Of a DNA stretch of 64,000 bases, positions 24,001 to 36,500 are shown in pieces; the stretch's first letter is position 1; each line of letters opens with the position of its first letter. Made by a program: the position numbers and the translations under genes. The DNA is from Puntigrus tetrazona (Eukaryota > Chordata > Actinopteri > Cypriniformes > Cyprinidae), in NCBI RefSeq assembly GCF_018831695.1, contig NC_056715.1:1739068-1803067 (forward strand), written 5' to 3'. The notes under the pieces are model-generated. The model ran no database searches. It was not told the DNA's origin and saw nothing but the letters and a program-made list of their open reading frames with translations.

Positions 24001-26849
24001 AGATGCAGCATCAACAAATGCAAAGACAGCATCAGCAAATGCAGCAGCAGCTTAAAATGCAAATGTCACTTCAACATCCGCCTTCAGGGTATGCTACTCT
24101 ATCCTTGCATCAGTTACAGCTACTGCCTCAAATTCCTCATCCAGACCAGCCTCCAGAAAGAGGAGAACAAGTCCTCCCTCTGAAGATTCCCTCACGACCA
24201 CAGTCTTTTATTGAAACTGACACCATTGAGATACAGATGCGCAAAGTAAATCCTCCACCACCTTACCCAGGTACAGTAGTATCTGCTGCGGCTGCCCCAC
24301 CCACTACAGCCCCTCCTGGTCTTCTTGTTAGCAATGAGAATGGCACCACGCTGTCAGCAGATCCATGTTTAACTAAGGATGAATTCTCTCTTCACCCAAT
24401 TAGCCTCCAGTACCCAACTCCACTAGGCTATGAAAGAATCACTACTTTTGACAGCAGCGGAAATGTTGAAGAAGTGTGTCGTCCAAGGAGACGCCTTTTA
24501 AGAAACCAAAATGCCTATGGCATGCAAGGAATGGGCAGTTCTGCTACATTGAAAGTAACTTCATCTGAGAACAAGAAGGTCCAGTTGCCATACAGCTCAG
24601 CAACTCTTAGTCGCCTCTCAGTGCCTAGATATTCCATACCTAGTGGAGACCCACCACCTTATCCTGACACATCTAGTCAAATAAACACAATCAGAAGTCC
24701 CACGCAAAGAATTGACAGCAGTTTGATTCATGCTACTTTGCGCCGCGATCGCAGGGAACCAACCCTGAAGGTTTCTCAAATGGTAGATTCAGTGAGGACT
24801 CTACCGACTAAATCCAAAATGAATGGTTCCCTTACGCTGTCCTATCAGCCAAGAATACCTACGGCTTTGTATACATGCACTCAGTGTAGCAGTAATAGCA
24901 GCAGCACTAGTGTAAGTGTTACTGGTGGTGGCACCAACAGCAGTGGAATTGCTGGAGGTACTGTGGTTAGGCAAGACTTCCCACCTGGAAAAGGGGCTCA
25001 ACACAGCACAATAATTGTGCACTCCAAAAGTGCCTCACCTTTAGCCTCCCAGTCCTCATATAACCTCCTGAGTCCGATTGACAACAGTAGAGACAGAACT
25101 GTCTATGTGAACTCTGCCTTTACTGAAGACGAGACACTAAGTCAGCAGTGCCATCTTGAAAAGTCAGTGCGGCATTTAACACTTGGAGAAGTCAATTTGA
25201 CAGTCAAAAGGCCTCCACCTTACCAGTGGGACTCCCCTGCAGCAGAACAACTCTGGATACCTCAAGAGCAAAATTTATTGCCTGGACCTCCAGCACCACC
25301 ACATAAACCACCACCATTTTTACTTAGCCAGCCACAGCACTTAGACATGACCCGATTACCTTTTGTCCTTTCAACAAAACCTCCCCCTAATCCCAGTTCT
25401 ATGACCCTGCCTTCAGCCTATCAGTTATCCCTTTCACACTTCCCATCAGTTTTAGGGCATGGTGGACCTCAACTACAGCCTTTGCAGAGTCCTGCACAAT
25501 CATGTGGCCCCAATGACATGGTAACATCTAGCCCTTTCAGCCAACCAGACCCAACTTTAGTCCTACCCCCAGGTTATCCCTCAAATCTGACCAATCTAGG
25601 TTGTTGCACCCTGCCTCCCATGTACCCAGGGACTAGCTCATGCAACAACCTTCAGCTACATCCAATGAGCTTGCATCCTTGGAGCACATACAGTACTTGT
25701 CCTCCAATGCCAGACCATTCCGCCACACTGCCTAGTAAGACCCATCAAGCCCTGGAGAAGCCGGTTCTCTCTCCGCCTCCACCACCTCCACCTCCACCAC
25801 CACCTCCTCCTCCACCTCCTCTCCCTCCTCCTCCTCCACCCGTTGAGCTCCTAAACCATCAGAGTACTTCAGATGTGGTTGCAGAATCTGGAGAGAGCTT
25901 TCAGGATCAGTCTTCTCTTAGTGAGAGTCCACAAGGAGCAGAGAGGTTCAGCAAGAAAGCACGTAAGAGGCTTGACAGTAGGGCAGAAGAGGCCAATATG
26001 TCTGGAGTTTCTGAAGGTAAATCCAAAAAAGAGAGTCGCACACTCTCTGATTTCAATTCCCTGATCTCTAGCCCAAGACTGGGCAGCAGGGAAAAGAAGA
26101 AACCTAAAGGGCAGAAAGAGCCATTGAACAAGGCCAAGAAATTAAGTAGAACCTCCAATGAGTTCCAGGACAGCTCAGAGAGTGAGCCTGAACTCTTCAT
26201 CAGTGGCGACGAGTTGATGAACCAAAGCCAGAGCAGCAAGAAAGGATGGAAGAGCAAACGCAATCTGCGTACAGCAAACGAACTTGAGGAAATCAAGTGC
26301 CGTAAAGCCAACGAGAGAGAGGATCGTAGTCTTGGCAGCCAAGGCTTTGTCTATGTCATGGCCAACAAGCAGCCATTGTGGAACGAAGCCACCCAGGTTT
26401 ACCAGCTTGACTTTGGAGGACGGGTGACACAGGAGTCAGCCAAAAACTTTCAGATCGAGCTTGATGGACGCCAGGTAAGTGATTTTATTTATTTGAGAAG
26501 TGGTTCTTAAGCCTGGTCCCTTGTTCTGCACATGCATGTCTCCCTTATTTCACACATCCGATTCAGAACATCAGCTCATTAGAAGACAGCTCCATGAAAT
26601 AAACTCTTTGTCAGATAATCGAGACAGAAAATGTGCAAAGCGGGGTGTCCCCAGGATTAGGATTGCCCTGAGTAATAAACATCTACCCCGCAACCATTAC
26701 CCTGCAACTAACCCCATAATTCTCTATTACAGGTGATGCAGTTTGGAAGAATTGATGGTAATGCATATATCCTGGATTTTCAGTATCCATTCTCAGCGGT
26801 ACAGGCATTTGCTGTGGCCTTGGCCAATGTAACTCAGAGACTAAAATAG
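18018..26849 (+). CDS. tulp4: Tubby-like protein 4 (tulp4), 14 coding exons
   Basis: Coding exons: 18018-18269, 18358-18486, 18971-19132, 19285-19465, 20048-20155, 20432-20598, 21042-21266, 21348-21582, 21666-21810, 21984-22125, 22349-22442, 22539-22682, 22777-26474 and 26733-26849. All phases agree, giving 1,932 codons. The protein opens MLAAVEHGPVLCSDSNILCL. Exons 1-7 carry WD40-type repeats, followed by a SOCS-box region around residues 365-420. The C-terminal ~100 residues are a tubby-type segment (FVYVMANKQPLWNEATQVYQ ... FGRIDGNAYILDFQYPF) ending in NVTQRLK. TULP4 is thought to act as a substrate receptor of a cullin-RING ubiquitin ligase through its SOCS box. Human TULP4 is about 1,540 residues. 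Most of the excess here is a Gln-rich insert (about residues 787-1092). Exon 13 also has a poly-Ala tract and a poly-Pro tract. The start ATG matches the family N-terminus except that residue 2 is Leu rather than Tyr. Confidence 0.95.
22950..23010 (+). repeat. Poly-alanine tract in tulp4 exon 13
   Basis: Mixed GCA/GCT/GCC codons encode a run of about 20 residues that are almost all Ala with a few Thr and Asn, just before the SEHSQD segment. Codon mixing shows it is not a pure trinucleotide expansion. Confidence 0.9.
23150..24067 (+). repeat. In-frame Gln/His/Leu minisatellite within tulp4
   Basis: About 920 bp of mixed CAA/CAG codons interrupted by CAT (His), CTG (Leu), ATG and ATT. Through the middle part a 24-bp unit of the form CAACAGCAGCATCAACAGCA+ACTG recurs, encoding the octad LQQQHQQQ. 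The antisense 262-codon leucine-rich frame (23274-24062) is simply this repeat read backwards. Reading frame and flanking tulp4 sequence are intact on both sides, so the tract should be translated. Confidence 0.95.
25768..25850 (+). repeat. Poly-proline tract in tulp4 exon 13
   Basis: Mixed CCT/CCA/CCC codons encode roughly 25 prolines broken by a single Leu, between SPPPP and VELLNHQ. It is a possible SH3/WW/profilin ligand. No such role is established for TULP4. Confidence 0.9.
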
Positions 26850-28480
26850 AAAACCTCTCCAGCAATCTTGTCCTTGGGAACAGATGGACTGAAAAAGAGT
26901 TTATTGTTAATTGCAGATTGTGAGAAATATTACATTCTCTGCTGCCATAACGTCTGTGCAATGCCAGTTAGTAGGCGAGAGATCTGGTCACTCTCAGGCA
27001 GAGCGTACACAAGACGTAGACAGGTGGTTCAACAATAGATTTAGTGCTTTAAAGTACCTTTTGTTAACAGAGGTACAAGCTGATATAAGGTTCCACCTAA
27101 AAGGTGGTGCACATCTGAAAAAAGTTAATATTTGTGTATTGATGGAATATTATTTTATTTATGAAGTCACTTTCATTGATTTTTTTCCATGTATTTAATT
27201 AGCATATAATGGTGTGATTTAAATATAAAGATAACTACTAAAGTTGAATGTTAGACTGTGGGCTTTGTTTATTTTTTTCCCTCGATTTCCCCACCTCCTT
27301 TTATGTTTGTACCTGAGATTTATGTGCCAAATTTAGATTTCCTATGTATAATCATTGTAGAGTGACAGATTTTGATTATTGCTTGTGGTCAGTAACCAAT
27401 GAAAATCTAGAGGGGGAATAACAACTTACTGTATGTTTGAATGTTCTCATCCCGTAAGTCACTTCCATGAAGTGAAGCAGAGATAATATATTCAAGTTAT
27501 AATCATATTTTCCCAATTGTGCCACTACAAAGAATGCATTTTTATGGTTTTAAATTCAATTGAACTTTTTCTTCACAAAATGTCTTATGTTATATTGCAT
27601 CATTTGCACACTGTGTTATTGCAGTATCTCAGTAATGTCCTTTTTGAATGAATATTTGCTTTTTAAATGTCAACAGTAACAGAAAGGTTTGAACAATTTT
27701 TAATTACCTTCAAATATATAATATTATATTGTCATTGTCATGTAAGTGACATGACAGAAAAGTGCTGTAGTTAGATGTACCTGAAAATGTACTCATATCG
27801 TCCATGTCACTTTAGCACGAACTATATAGTATGCATTAATTTTGCCAAAAATGTCTTATATCACTATATATGAATCAAACTTAACACACTGTATATTATG
27901 CAATGAATGGAATCTAAATGAAACTGAAAGCTGATACGTAAGAGTTTTTCCTCTATCCTAAGTTTAATAGTTAACCCAGGTTTGATTTATGTAAAGGGAC
28001 ATCTTTTAATAATTATATTTAATAATTGGTTTCAAATATTTAATGTGTTAATGTTTAATATCCTGCATCAATATTTAATAGTTCTAATGGCAAATCAAAT
28101 AATTGATTTGTTTGTTGTTGCTTAGTTTCTGATGTTTTCCAGTAATTTCATCAGTTTTAATCACATTTTTGTTGTAAGCCAAACAGTGGTTCAGAGTGAG
28201 ATAGTGTTGATATGGTTGACGTTTTAAACACTTCTTGATTATTCTTGATGTTGTATGCTTTGATGATTTGCAGTTGCAGTTATTTCTAGCCACTTTGTAC
28301 TGGGATATTCAGGCCCAGATTAAATTATGTGGAATGTGAGGCTTTAACTGTGCTTTATTGCTTAATTATTCTAATGTACATTTACAAAATGTAATTCAAG
28401 GGTGTCTTGGAAAAGCATTAGAATGTCTGTGCAAAGTAGGCTTAAAGTCATGAAATAAAATCAAACTAGTTTGATGGAAT
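26850..28480 (+). other. tulp4 3' UTR
   Basis: AT-rich sequence without coding exons between the tulp4 stop codon (26847-26849) and a consensus AATAAA at 28454-28459. The 3' end is inferred from that signal. Earlier ATTAAA-like signals exist, so shorter forms are possible. Confidence 0.5.
28454..28459 (+). terminator. Polyadenylation signal, tulp4
   Basis: An AATAAA about 1.6 kb past the stop codon and 450 bp before the next gene's start codon. It is the best consensus signal in the interval. Confidence 0.5.
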
Positions 28481-28909
28481 CTGTGTTGATTATTGATGCT
28501 GTAAAATAATCTCAATCAAGGTTTTTTGGACATATTAGCTGCCAACAAGTTCAACGTTTTGGTGTCAATACCAACCATTTTACCATTTACTTTTTGGATT
28601 TAATTTTTTATTTTATTAATTAAATTATTAAAAAGAATACTGGACTGTATTAGGTTAACATTCGATAAAATTATTGCTTAACATTGTTCTCACTGGAAAT
28701 TCCTGACTAACCAGTTCTGTAATGTTTACAATATTACGAAAAATATCAATCATTGGTTGAGTGATCGGTTCGCGAATCGGTTCGACCGAATCATTGAAAA
28801 GATTCAGTTCAAAAGAATGATTCTTTTGAGAATCGGACACCGTTCACTCGCCGTTGTGTTCCTTAGCTGACAGGTTAAGCACGCGGTTAAAGATCTCAGA
28901 GGCTTGACC
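28481..28909 (+). other. tulp4-slc18b1 spacer and slc18b1 promoter/5' UTR
   Basis: Short AT-rich spacer, then a patch (28755-28850) with imperfect inverted repeats of gaatcggttcg/cgaaccgatt and gattcagttc/gaatgattc phrases, followed by the slc18b1 start codon at 28910. Similar phrases occur near 15500-15600, so they may be part of a dispersed repeat co-opted near gene starts. Confidence 0.35.
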
Positions 28910-30959
28910 ATGGATATCGATGAAGATACGGGTATGTAGATATGTTTTATTTGTTAATTGTTGTTGGGTGATCCGAATTTAGCAGCGTTTTGAATCGTTT
29001 GTGAGTTTTGAACGTTTAGCACGTTTGCCAATGACAACTAATTCTCGAGCATTTTACATAGTTCATTTACTGATCAGTATATTCATGTTAACTTCATCTA
29101 GGTGATTCTTCACAACCAGAGGCTCCAGCCACTAAAATGTCCAGACAACAGATATTAACACTTATTGCAATGGCTTCCATAAACTTCAGTTCAATGATCT
29201 GTTACTCCATTCTGGGACCATTTTTCCCAAATGAGGTACAAAGTTGATATTTTATGATTTAAAATATGATTTGTCTGATCAACAGTATGAAATATAATTT
29301 GCTGTAAGTACTGTGCTTAGTACATTTAAGGTTCCTTAAACCATGCTAACTTCCAGTAGGATAACAATTAATTTCAATGTGATTCATTCTCTCTAGGCAA
29401 AGAAGAAAGGTGTCAGTCAAGCCATGATTGGTTTAATATTTGGAATCTATGCATTATGCACTTTGGTGGGCTCATTGGTGCTTGGAAAATATGTACGTTA
29501 ATCATTATTTCAGAAGATAAACAACAGTTTTCTATTGTGAATCGCAGTATATCAGTGCATTTGACCTCTGTTTCAGATTGTCCAGATAGGAGCCAAGTTT
29601 ATGATTGTGGCAGGGTTGTTCGTATCAAGCGGATGTACTGTGCTCTTCGGGTCAGTGAATCTGCAGTGTTTTATTGCGTGTTAAAGTTAGCCGTTAGTCT
29701 ATGTCTACTGACTTTAAGGTTATTTACATGCCGGATTGTGGCTAAATGTTAAAAAGGGCCTGGAAAATTGGTCAAATACGTATTTAGAAATGTTTAATAT
29801 TTCATCATTTCTTTTGCAGGTTTCTCGACCAAGTGTCTGATGGCACAGTTTTCATAGTGCTCTGTTTTATCACACGGTGCATAAACGCAATCGGCTTTTC
29901 CGCCGCCGACACGTCATCTTTTGCGGTTTCAGCAAAAGTTTTCCCCGACAACATAGCGACGGTTTTGGTGAGTTGCGGTCAGTGCTTGTTTTTCAGTGCA
30001 GTAATGGTGTTTTGGAGTAAAGCGACAAAGGAAGCATTATTGCACGTCACAAAAGATGCGCTGTTTCTCAAGAGAATCATCTTTAGATTCAGTTATTCAG
30101 TCTGTCTGGTTGTTTGGTTTCTCACGATCGGGGCATACAAACAGAACTGTTCTTATGGTTTTAATATTTGTGTAATTAATAAATGCGTCTCTACGGCGAT
30201 ATTTAATTCTCTCAGGGCTTCATGGAGATTTTTACAGGTCTTGGCCTGATATTGGGGCCTCCATTGGGCGGCTGGCTCTATCAGTCATTTGGATACGAAA
30301 TCCCATTCGTTTTCACAGGATGTCTTCTGTTTGCAACAGTGCCTCTCAATCTGTGGATTTTACCAAGCTTTGGTAATTACATGTTTTTAATAATTTAATT
30401 TAAGTTTATTCCATTTGGCATAATCCTAGTTAAGTTATGTCACAAGGATTTAATTGCCCCGCGTCCGCTTTTGTTATTGTTCGCCCTCCAGCCATGGAGA
30501 TAGACATGTGTTTATTTCATTCAAATATAGATGCTGTGCCTTCCCAGAATTCCTTCCTCAGATTGTGTACCAGAATAAAGATCCTTCTCATCTGCTTTGT
30601 GGTGTTCACGTTGAGTTCAGGACTTGGCTTCCTGGATGCAACACTGTCCATATTTGCCATAGAAAAGGTTATGAAGATTTGCGCTGTAAAGTTCATAAAA
30701 TATTTCAGTTTTTATATGTTAACAGAAAACATCTCTGTACGTATTTTTTTTGAACAGCTTAATCTCAGTGCTGGTTCGGTGGGATTGCTCATGATTGGTC
30801 TTTCACTGCCATATGGAGCGGCGTCACCCATCTTTGGTGTGATCAGTGATAAATATCCTGTAAGTCAATATTTAAACAGTTATCAACATTTTTAGAGTGA
30901 CAACTGAAAAATCTGATTTAAAAAAAAACTTGTATGTATTAAATACACACTTGCATATA

Positions 30960-31058
<99 letters not shown>

Positions 31059-31071
31059 TGATGTGTATTTT

Positions 31072-31111
<40 letters not shown>

Positions 31112-32426
31112 AAACACATTACACGATATTATCACGATTAATCATTTGGCAGTAAATATTTAAATTTCTATTTAACATTTTAGCATGTTTTTATATTATT
31201 TGAATATGGTTTGCTTTGAAAAATAAGCATAATTCAGGTTTTATTTATTAATAAATAAACAACTTAATCTCTGGCTGTATTACGATTCTCGGTGTAGTCC
31301 ATTAGGAAATGGATGATGGTGGTTGGAGGAATGGCCACCGCGGTTAGCTTCTGTTTCCTCGGCCCACTTCCAGTTTTCCATATTAGAAGGTGAAACATTC
31401 TAACTTTTTGAATGCCAGTTAGTCAGCTTTTTGCGTTACATTAAAGCAGCACTAATCATTTTTGTGCGTTCAGTCAGCTCTGGCTCACCGTCCTCATGCT
31501 GATCGTGGTGGGCTTTTCTCTCTGTATGACCTGTATCCCCACCTTTGCCGAGATGATCGCTTGTGCACAGTGAGACAAATGCACCGTACAAATCCACCCC
31601 TAGTTCCTATTTCACGTTAGGCCGTTTAAGAGACTACAGTGTCTAATTCACTGTTACGCCACACTAAATTCCTGAAATGGTTTGAATAAAAATACAACAA
31701 TACAGACCTCTACTAAATACTGACACAAGTTCCTCGCATTGCAGCGAAAATGGCTTTGAGGAAGGCTTGAGTACGCTGGGATTGGTGTCAGGCTTGTTCT
31801 CTGCGATATGGTCTGCTGGGTGTGTATTAAAATAAAGTTTACATGCAATATGCAAGAATTCCTCCTTGCGAAACCTGAATGATCTTTTTCATGCTGAAGG
31901 ATGTTTTTTGGGCCGACTATCGGAGGATACGTCACACAAGCGCTCAACTTCGAATGGAGCGCAGGGGTTCAAGGCGCCCTCGCCTTCCTCGCTGTAAGAA
32001 AAACATAAAAGCGTAACGCTCCATTTTTTTATAATATATATGCTTTTCTCTAACAATTAATTATGTATGAACTTTGATGATAAATGTTAATTTATTGACT
32101 TTTTATCCAAAAATTTTTAGGCCTTACTACAAGTCATATATTTTACAATAGAGGACATACAAAAGAAGTAAGCATTTTTTTATATATTTGTATTGCTTTA
32201 TTTAGCAGTATAGTAAATGTACTAATATTTTAAATATATAAATATTTGAAAGGCATTCATTCTGTGAAGTAATTCTTATGTTGGTAAAAGTGGTATAACC
32301 AGAAAATAGTTGATAATGCATCATCTCTTTTTACGTTTCAGGTCACAAATGGCAAACGAGACGGACATATCTTCATCTCAAGGAGAAAAATCCCCTCTTC
32401 TCCCTAAAACAGATAATCTCGTGTGA
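28910..32426 (+). CDS. slc18b1: Vesicular polyamine transporter slc18b1, 14 coding exons
   Basis: Exons: 28910-28931, 29102-29235, 29397-29492, 29577-29650, 29820-29967, 30216-30372, 30531-30667, 30758-30859, 31298-31389, 31474-31569, 31745-31819, 31900-31993, 32121-32167 and 32342-32426. All phases agree and give 452 residues (human about 456). The N-terminal domain has MCYSILGPFFP-like SMICYSILGPFFPNE, IGLIFGIYAL and TGLGLILGPPLGGWLYQSFG, the classic major-facilitator motif of this family. The C-terminal half has SSGLGFLDATLS, HENGFEEGLSTLGLVSGLFS and FGPTIGGY. The tail carries an acidic-dileucine-like KSPLLPKT. SLC18B1 is a 12-pass transporter that loads polyamines into vesicles by proton exchange. 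Two splice sites are weak: the exon 7 donor gttatg and the exon 12 acceptor ctgaag. Family sequence supports both. Confidence 0.93.
30967..31110. repeat. (TA)n microsatellite in slc18b1 intron 8
   Basis: Two TA runs (about 30967-31050 and 31076-31108) separated by a short non-repeat spacer. Open frames across it are artefacts. Confidence 0.95.
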
Positions 32427-33306
32427 AATAAGCCCCTGCAAGCTTTTAAATGGAAGCACAAACCTAATCATATTGCTGCTAAAAGAAGAACGCAGAGGTC
32501 AGTTTAACAACATAGACGTCTACTATATGTATTATAAGATCAGTTTAATCTTTATGCAGGATTTCAGTGAACATTTACAATGTAAATTCAAAAGTCCTAT
32601 AAGATAGAACTAAGAGAGGAGATGTTTAATGCATAATAACAAGCTGACATTTACACTAAACATATCTGAGTTGTGCCTTTTGATAAACACTTAAGTGTGT
32701 TTATTTTTTTTGCCTTATTTTTTTGGCTTACTTATTGTTTAGTAACTATGATTAACTTTAGATGTAATATGATCCATTTAAAAAAAAGGTGTACATTTTT
32801 TTTTAAGTGAATTGAAAATAATGCCTTGTGTACATAATTCATTACCTCATATACGGCGTGTCTTTCAGTAAAGTACACTGGATTATTTCTGAAGTCTTGT
32901 TGAGGTTTTTAGAAATGTTTTGGACTAGTGCAAGAATGTGGGATTTGCATTTAAATATTACTTAACACAGATTACCCATCAAGCCCGAGTTTGTGACTGA
33001 CCCCATTGTACCTGCTTTTACAGATTTACAAATAATTATGTACAGTTTTACAAAACACATTTTTACAATACGCATTAGTGTTTTCATAGCAATGAGATCA
33101 TTCGATTCTTTGGAGCCGTTGCATAAATATCGATCCTTTCAACACTGCAGAGATTCTTTTTACACGACAATATGTTTAAAACTGGAACATTTTGAACTCT
33201 TGCATTCATTTGTGATACAGAAAAATATATTTAACCAACTGCATACATTAACTCTGGTATTAAATAAATACCACAGTTTATTCCCTTCTCTGATATGTGA
33301 ATAAAA
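32427..33306 (+). other. slc18b1 3' UTR
   Basis: AT-rich sequence after the stop codon with AATAAA hexamers at 33273-33278 and 33300-33305. The second lies only about 280 bp from the stop codon of the convergent ahi1 gene. Confidence 0.5.
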
Positions 33307-33582
33307 TACATATTTATATTCAATGTCATTACGATTACTGCTGGTTGCTGTTATGTTAAAAATTGTAATTTAAATTAAAAAAATGTAAGAATACTACAAT
33401 AGTACACAAAATACTGTACAGAAACACAGTAAAAATTAATTCATCTTGTACAACTACATAATACAAATCAGTATCAAAATTACAAAAATATATATATTTT
33501 TTAAATAAGGCCAACTACCAAAAAACACTTGTTTCTATGTCCTTAGTTCCTTCATAACAGAGGTAAATATTAGCAGTCAGAT
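33307..33582. other. Convergent gap between slc18b1 and ahi1
   Basis: AT-rich, no coding potential. It must hold at least part of the ahi1 3' UTR on the minus strand. No clear minus-strand AATAAA was found before the slc18b1 poly(A) signals, so the two 3' UTRs may overlap. Confidence 0.45.
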
Positions 33583-36500
33583 TTAATCACGTTGGTTCTG
33601 TCCTTCACCTTCAAACGCACCGTTGGCTTGGCCTAGTCTGGGAAGAGGTCTCCTCCTTCTGGAAGATGCTGAAGACATCTCGCGATCTGAAGACGGGACA
33701 CGAGGCAGATCAGAGGGAACTTCACTCCGCTTCACCTTTTTCTTCTTCTTCTTTGTTCTGTGAAGAAAATAATATAATTACGTGCTCAAGAATACAAGTA
33801 CTCAGATGACAGTTAATTCATACACGGTGGAGGACGCCTCGGGGTCAGTGTCCAGCTCGGAGATGATCTTCAGCTCTCCAGAGGCACTGATGGCTGCAGA
33901 CAGCTGCAGGTACAGAGAACATAAGGGTCAAACTATGAAGTTTCACTAACTTCATGGGAGGAATAGATAATAAGTCTGGACCTGGACTGGTGTTGCACGC
34001 TCAACTCCTTCAGGTTGATCTAACGGTGATGGCTGTGCTTCTAAAGCGCTTGAGAGCTCTTCATCAAAACTCCCTATGGGAGATAAACATGGATTTAGAT
34101 CATATAATACCATACACATGCTTTTGGTCATTAAACCTCGTTTACAAACCTTCATCAGCCACATAGGACGCTGGGAAATATCCTTCCTGTCCACTGACCA
34201 GTCGGCCAAACCACCAGCTGTCGTTGTCTTTGTACAGCACGTGGATCACATCACCACGGCGTATCGACAGCTCATCTGATCGATTGGCTCTGTACTCGTA
34301 TAAAGACACAACCTACAGAACATTTAATACAAGAGGTCATTAACTGACTCCCAAGTAATTCCACATTTATTGTAAAACATATTAAAAGTTTACCGTTTGA
34401 TGGATTTGCCCAAAATCTGTCTCTGCTTGTTGAGAGAATTCATAATCCAGTAAACTCTGCAGACACAAAACATTGTTTAGATTGATACAATAGAATATTA
34501 ATGTGGAATTTGCCAGACAAAACTACAAAAATTAAAAATATAATTGAAAAAACTTCAAGCATTTGCATTTTATTTGATGAAATATTGTGAAATATTTTTA
34601 CAATTTTACATTAAAATAGAAATTTATTCCTGTGATGCAAAGCTAAAGTCTCCAGGGTCACATGATCCTTCAGGAATTATTCTAATAATTTGGTTTGCAG
34701 CTCAACAATCATTGCTTTTTATGATCAATGTTCAAAACAGTTTTGTGGAAAGCATGACATTTTCTTTTGAACAATTTTATTAACAGAAAGTTAAAAATAA
34801 CCTTTTTTTTTCAAGAACAGGAATGTTTTGTAACTATGTGTCTTTACAGAATATTTTTTAAAGTTTACTTTCGAATTGTACTGTAATACAAAAACAGGTC
34901 ACACTGTCTTACTTTCTGGTGTTTGAGGGATGGAGTTCTTCTAATGGGCTGCCCAGCAGGACTGTAACCACCTGTGAGATGAGAGGACTATTTAAAGACC
35001 TAATGACATGTGATTTTAGTTTGTAAATTGAAAAGTGTATTTTCATCTTCTCTACCCTGTAGTGAGAGATGTGCTTTTAAAACAGTGCATGCTCGGGTTA
35101 TCCTACATACAATACAGAGGATGATGTTGAGAACATACTACTGTGTGAGGTGAGTGTGGCCTGTGGAATGAGTTGAGCGCTGAGAGACGTGGACATCTGT
35201 AGTTTGGAGTGAGGAGACAGCAGAGACGGAGGAGGAAGATACGAGGCCAGGCCCTGAAAAAAAACACAATAACAAGAGGTCAATGTAGGACCGAGCTTTA
35301 GTATGAAAGCATTGTAATATGGTTTCGGTTTTTAATATATAAAAATATGAGTGCTCTTGTAGTAAATTTTAATTGTCAATCCCACAGCAAATAATTTTTA
35401 ATCACTGTAAAATCATTTCAAGGAATAAACTGAAGCAGTCAACTGCAATAAATCGATTTAAGGCAGAATAATTTTACTACAATCGATAAACATAGTTAAA
35501 ATATAAAAAATAATATACAAATAGAACAAATATTCACCTCCTGGCTCCTTCCCAAGTAAGACATGCCACCTTAAAAAAAATATATTTTGTGTCAAATTAC
35601 AACAGAATTCATTGTTCATACATTAGAAATATATGAACAAATATTATAATTTTCACTTGCCTTGTTCATATATATCCACACCAGGAGAACTTCGATGGGG
35701 CTCCTGGAAGAAAATAAAAGTATAGCTCACAGATTATTGACTGAATTATTATACTAATAGTAATATCAGGCCTTTAAAACCTTCCAACTGATTCAAACTA
35801 AAAGCCTTTATGCTTTTAAAACGAATTCAACTTTTCTCAAGCTACCATCAAAGATTGATTCATTTTTTGTTTCATAGTTTAATATAACCATCATCGTGTT
35901 TACCAGTACAGAGTCTAGTTTCTGTTTGACCCGCTGCATCTTTAGGGACACACGAGCTGTGCTGGCGAACTGGTCCATGCTCATGACAGAAGTGTTCTGG
36001 AAGGCCGTGACCTCTGAGGAATTCCTGCCCATCTTACTCTCCAGGTTCTCTGACCGGCTCAAGCCTCTCAAACTCTCCACCTCCATCTGAGCCACTGCGT
36101 ACAAGCACAAAATGCTGATCTTTAAGACATTTCTAAAAACGTACAAACCGGTGGTTTCTGAGTCATTTTAGAGTTACTCACCCTTCCGGTCATACAGATA
36201 AAGATGGATGGGCTGGTTTTGGCCGAAGGAAGAGAAGGCCACCATGTTCTCATGAGGGTGGAAAGCTACAGCTCGAAGCGCAGATGTATAGCACAGCTCT
36301 GAGTACACGGCAACCTGGTCACCTGCACAACACATGTCCCAGTTCAGTCTCCACTTGGTTTTTTATTTTTATTCAAACTGAAGTGACTCAAAAGAAACCC
36401 CGAACCTGTCTCAGAGTTCCACACATACGCCAGTCCGTCTTCACTGCCTGAAAACACGAAGCTTCCGCAGGGAGTGAATGTGCTGTTGATTCGCTCCCTG

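Noticed and set aside
23274..24062. 262-codon antisense leucine-rich open frame
   Set aside because: It is the CAA/CAG/CAT/CTG coding repeat of tulp4 read backwards. Composition alone keeps it open, and it has no start context or splice support.
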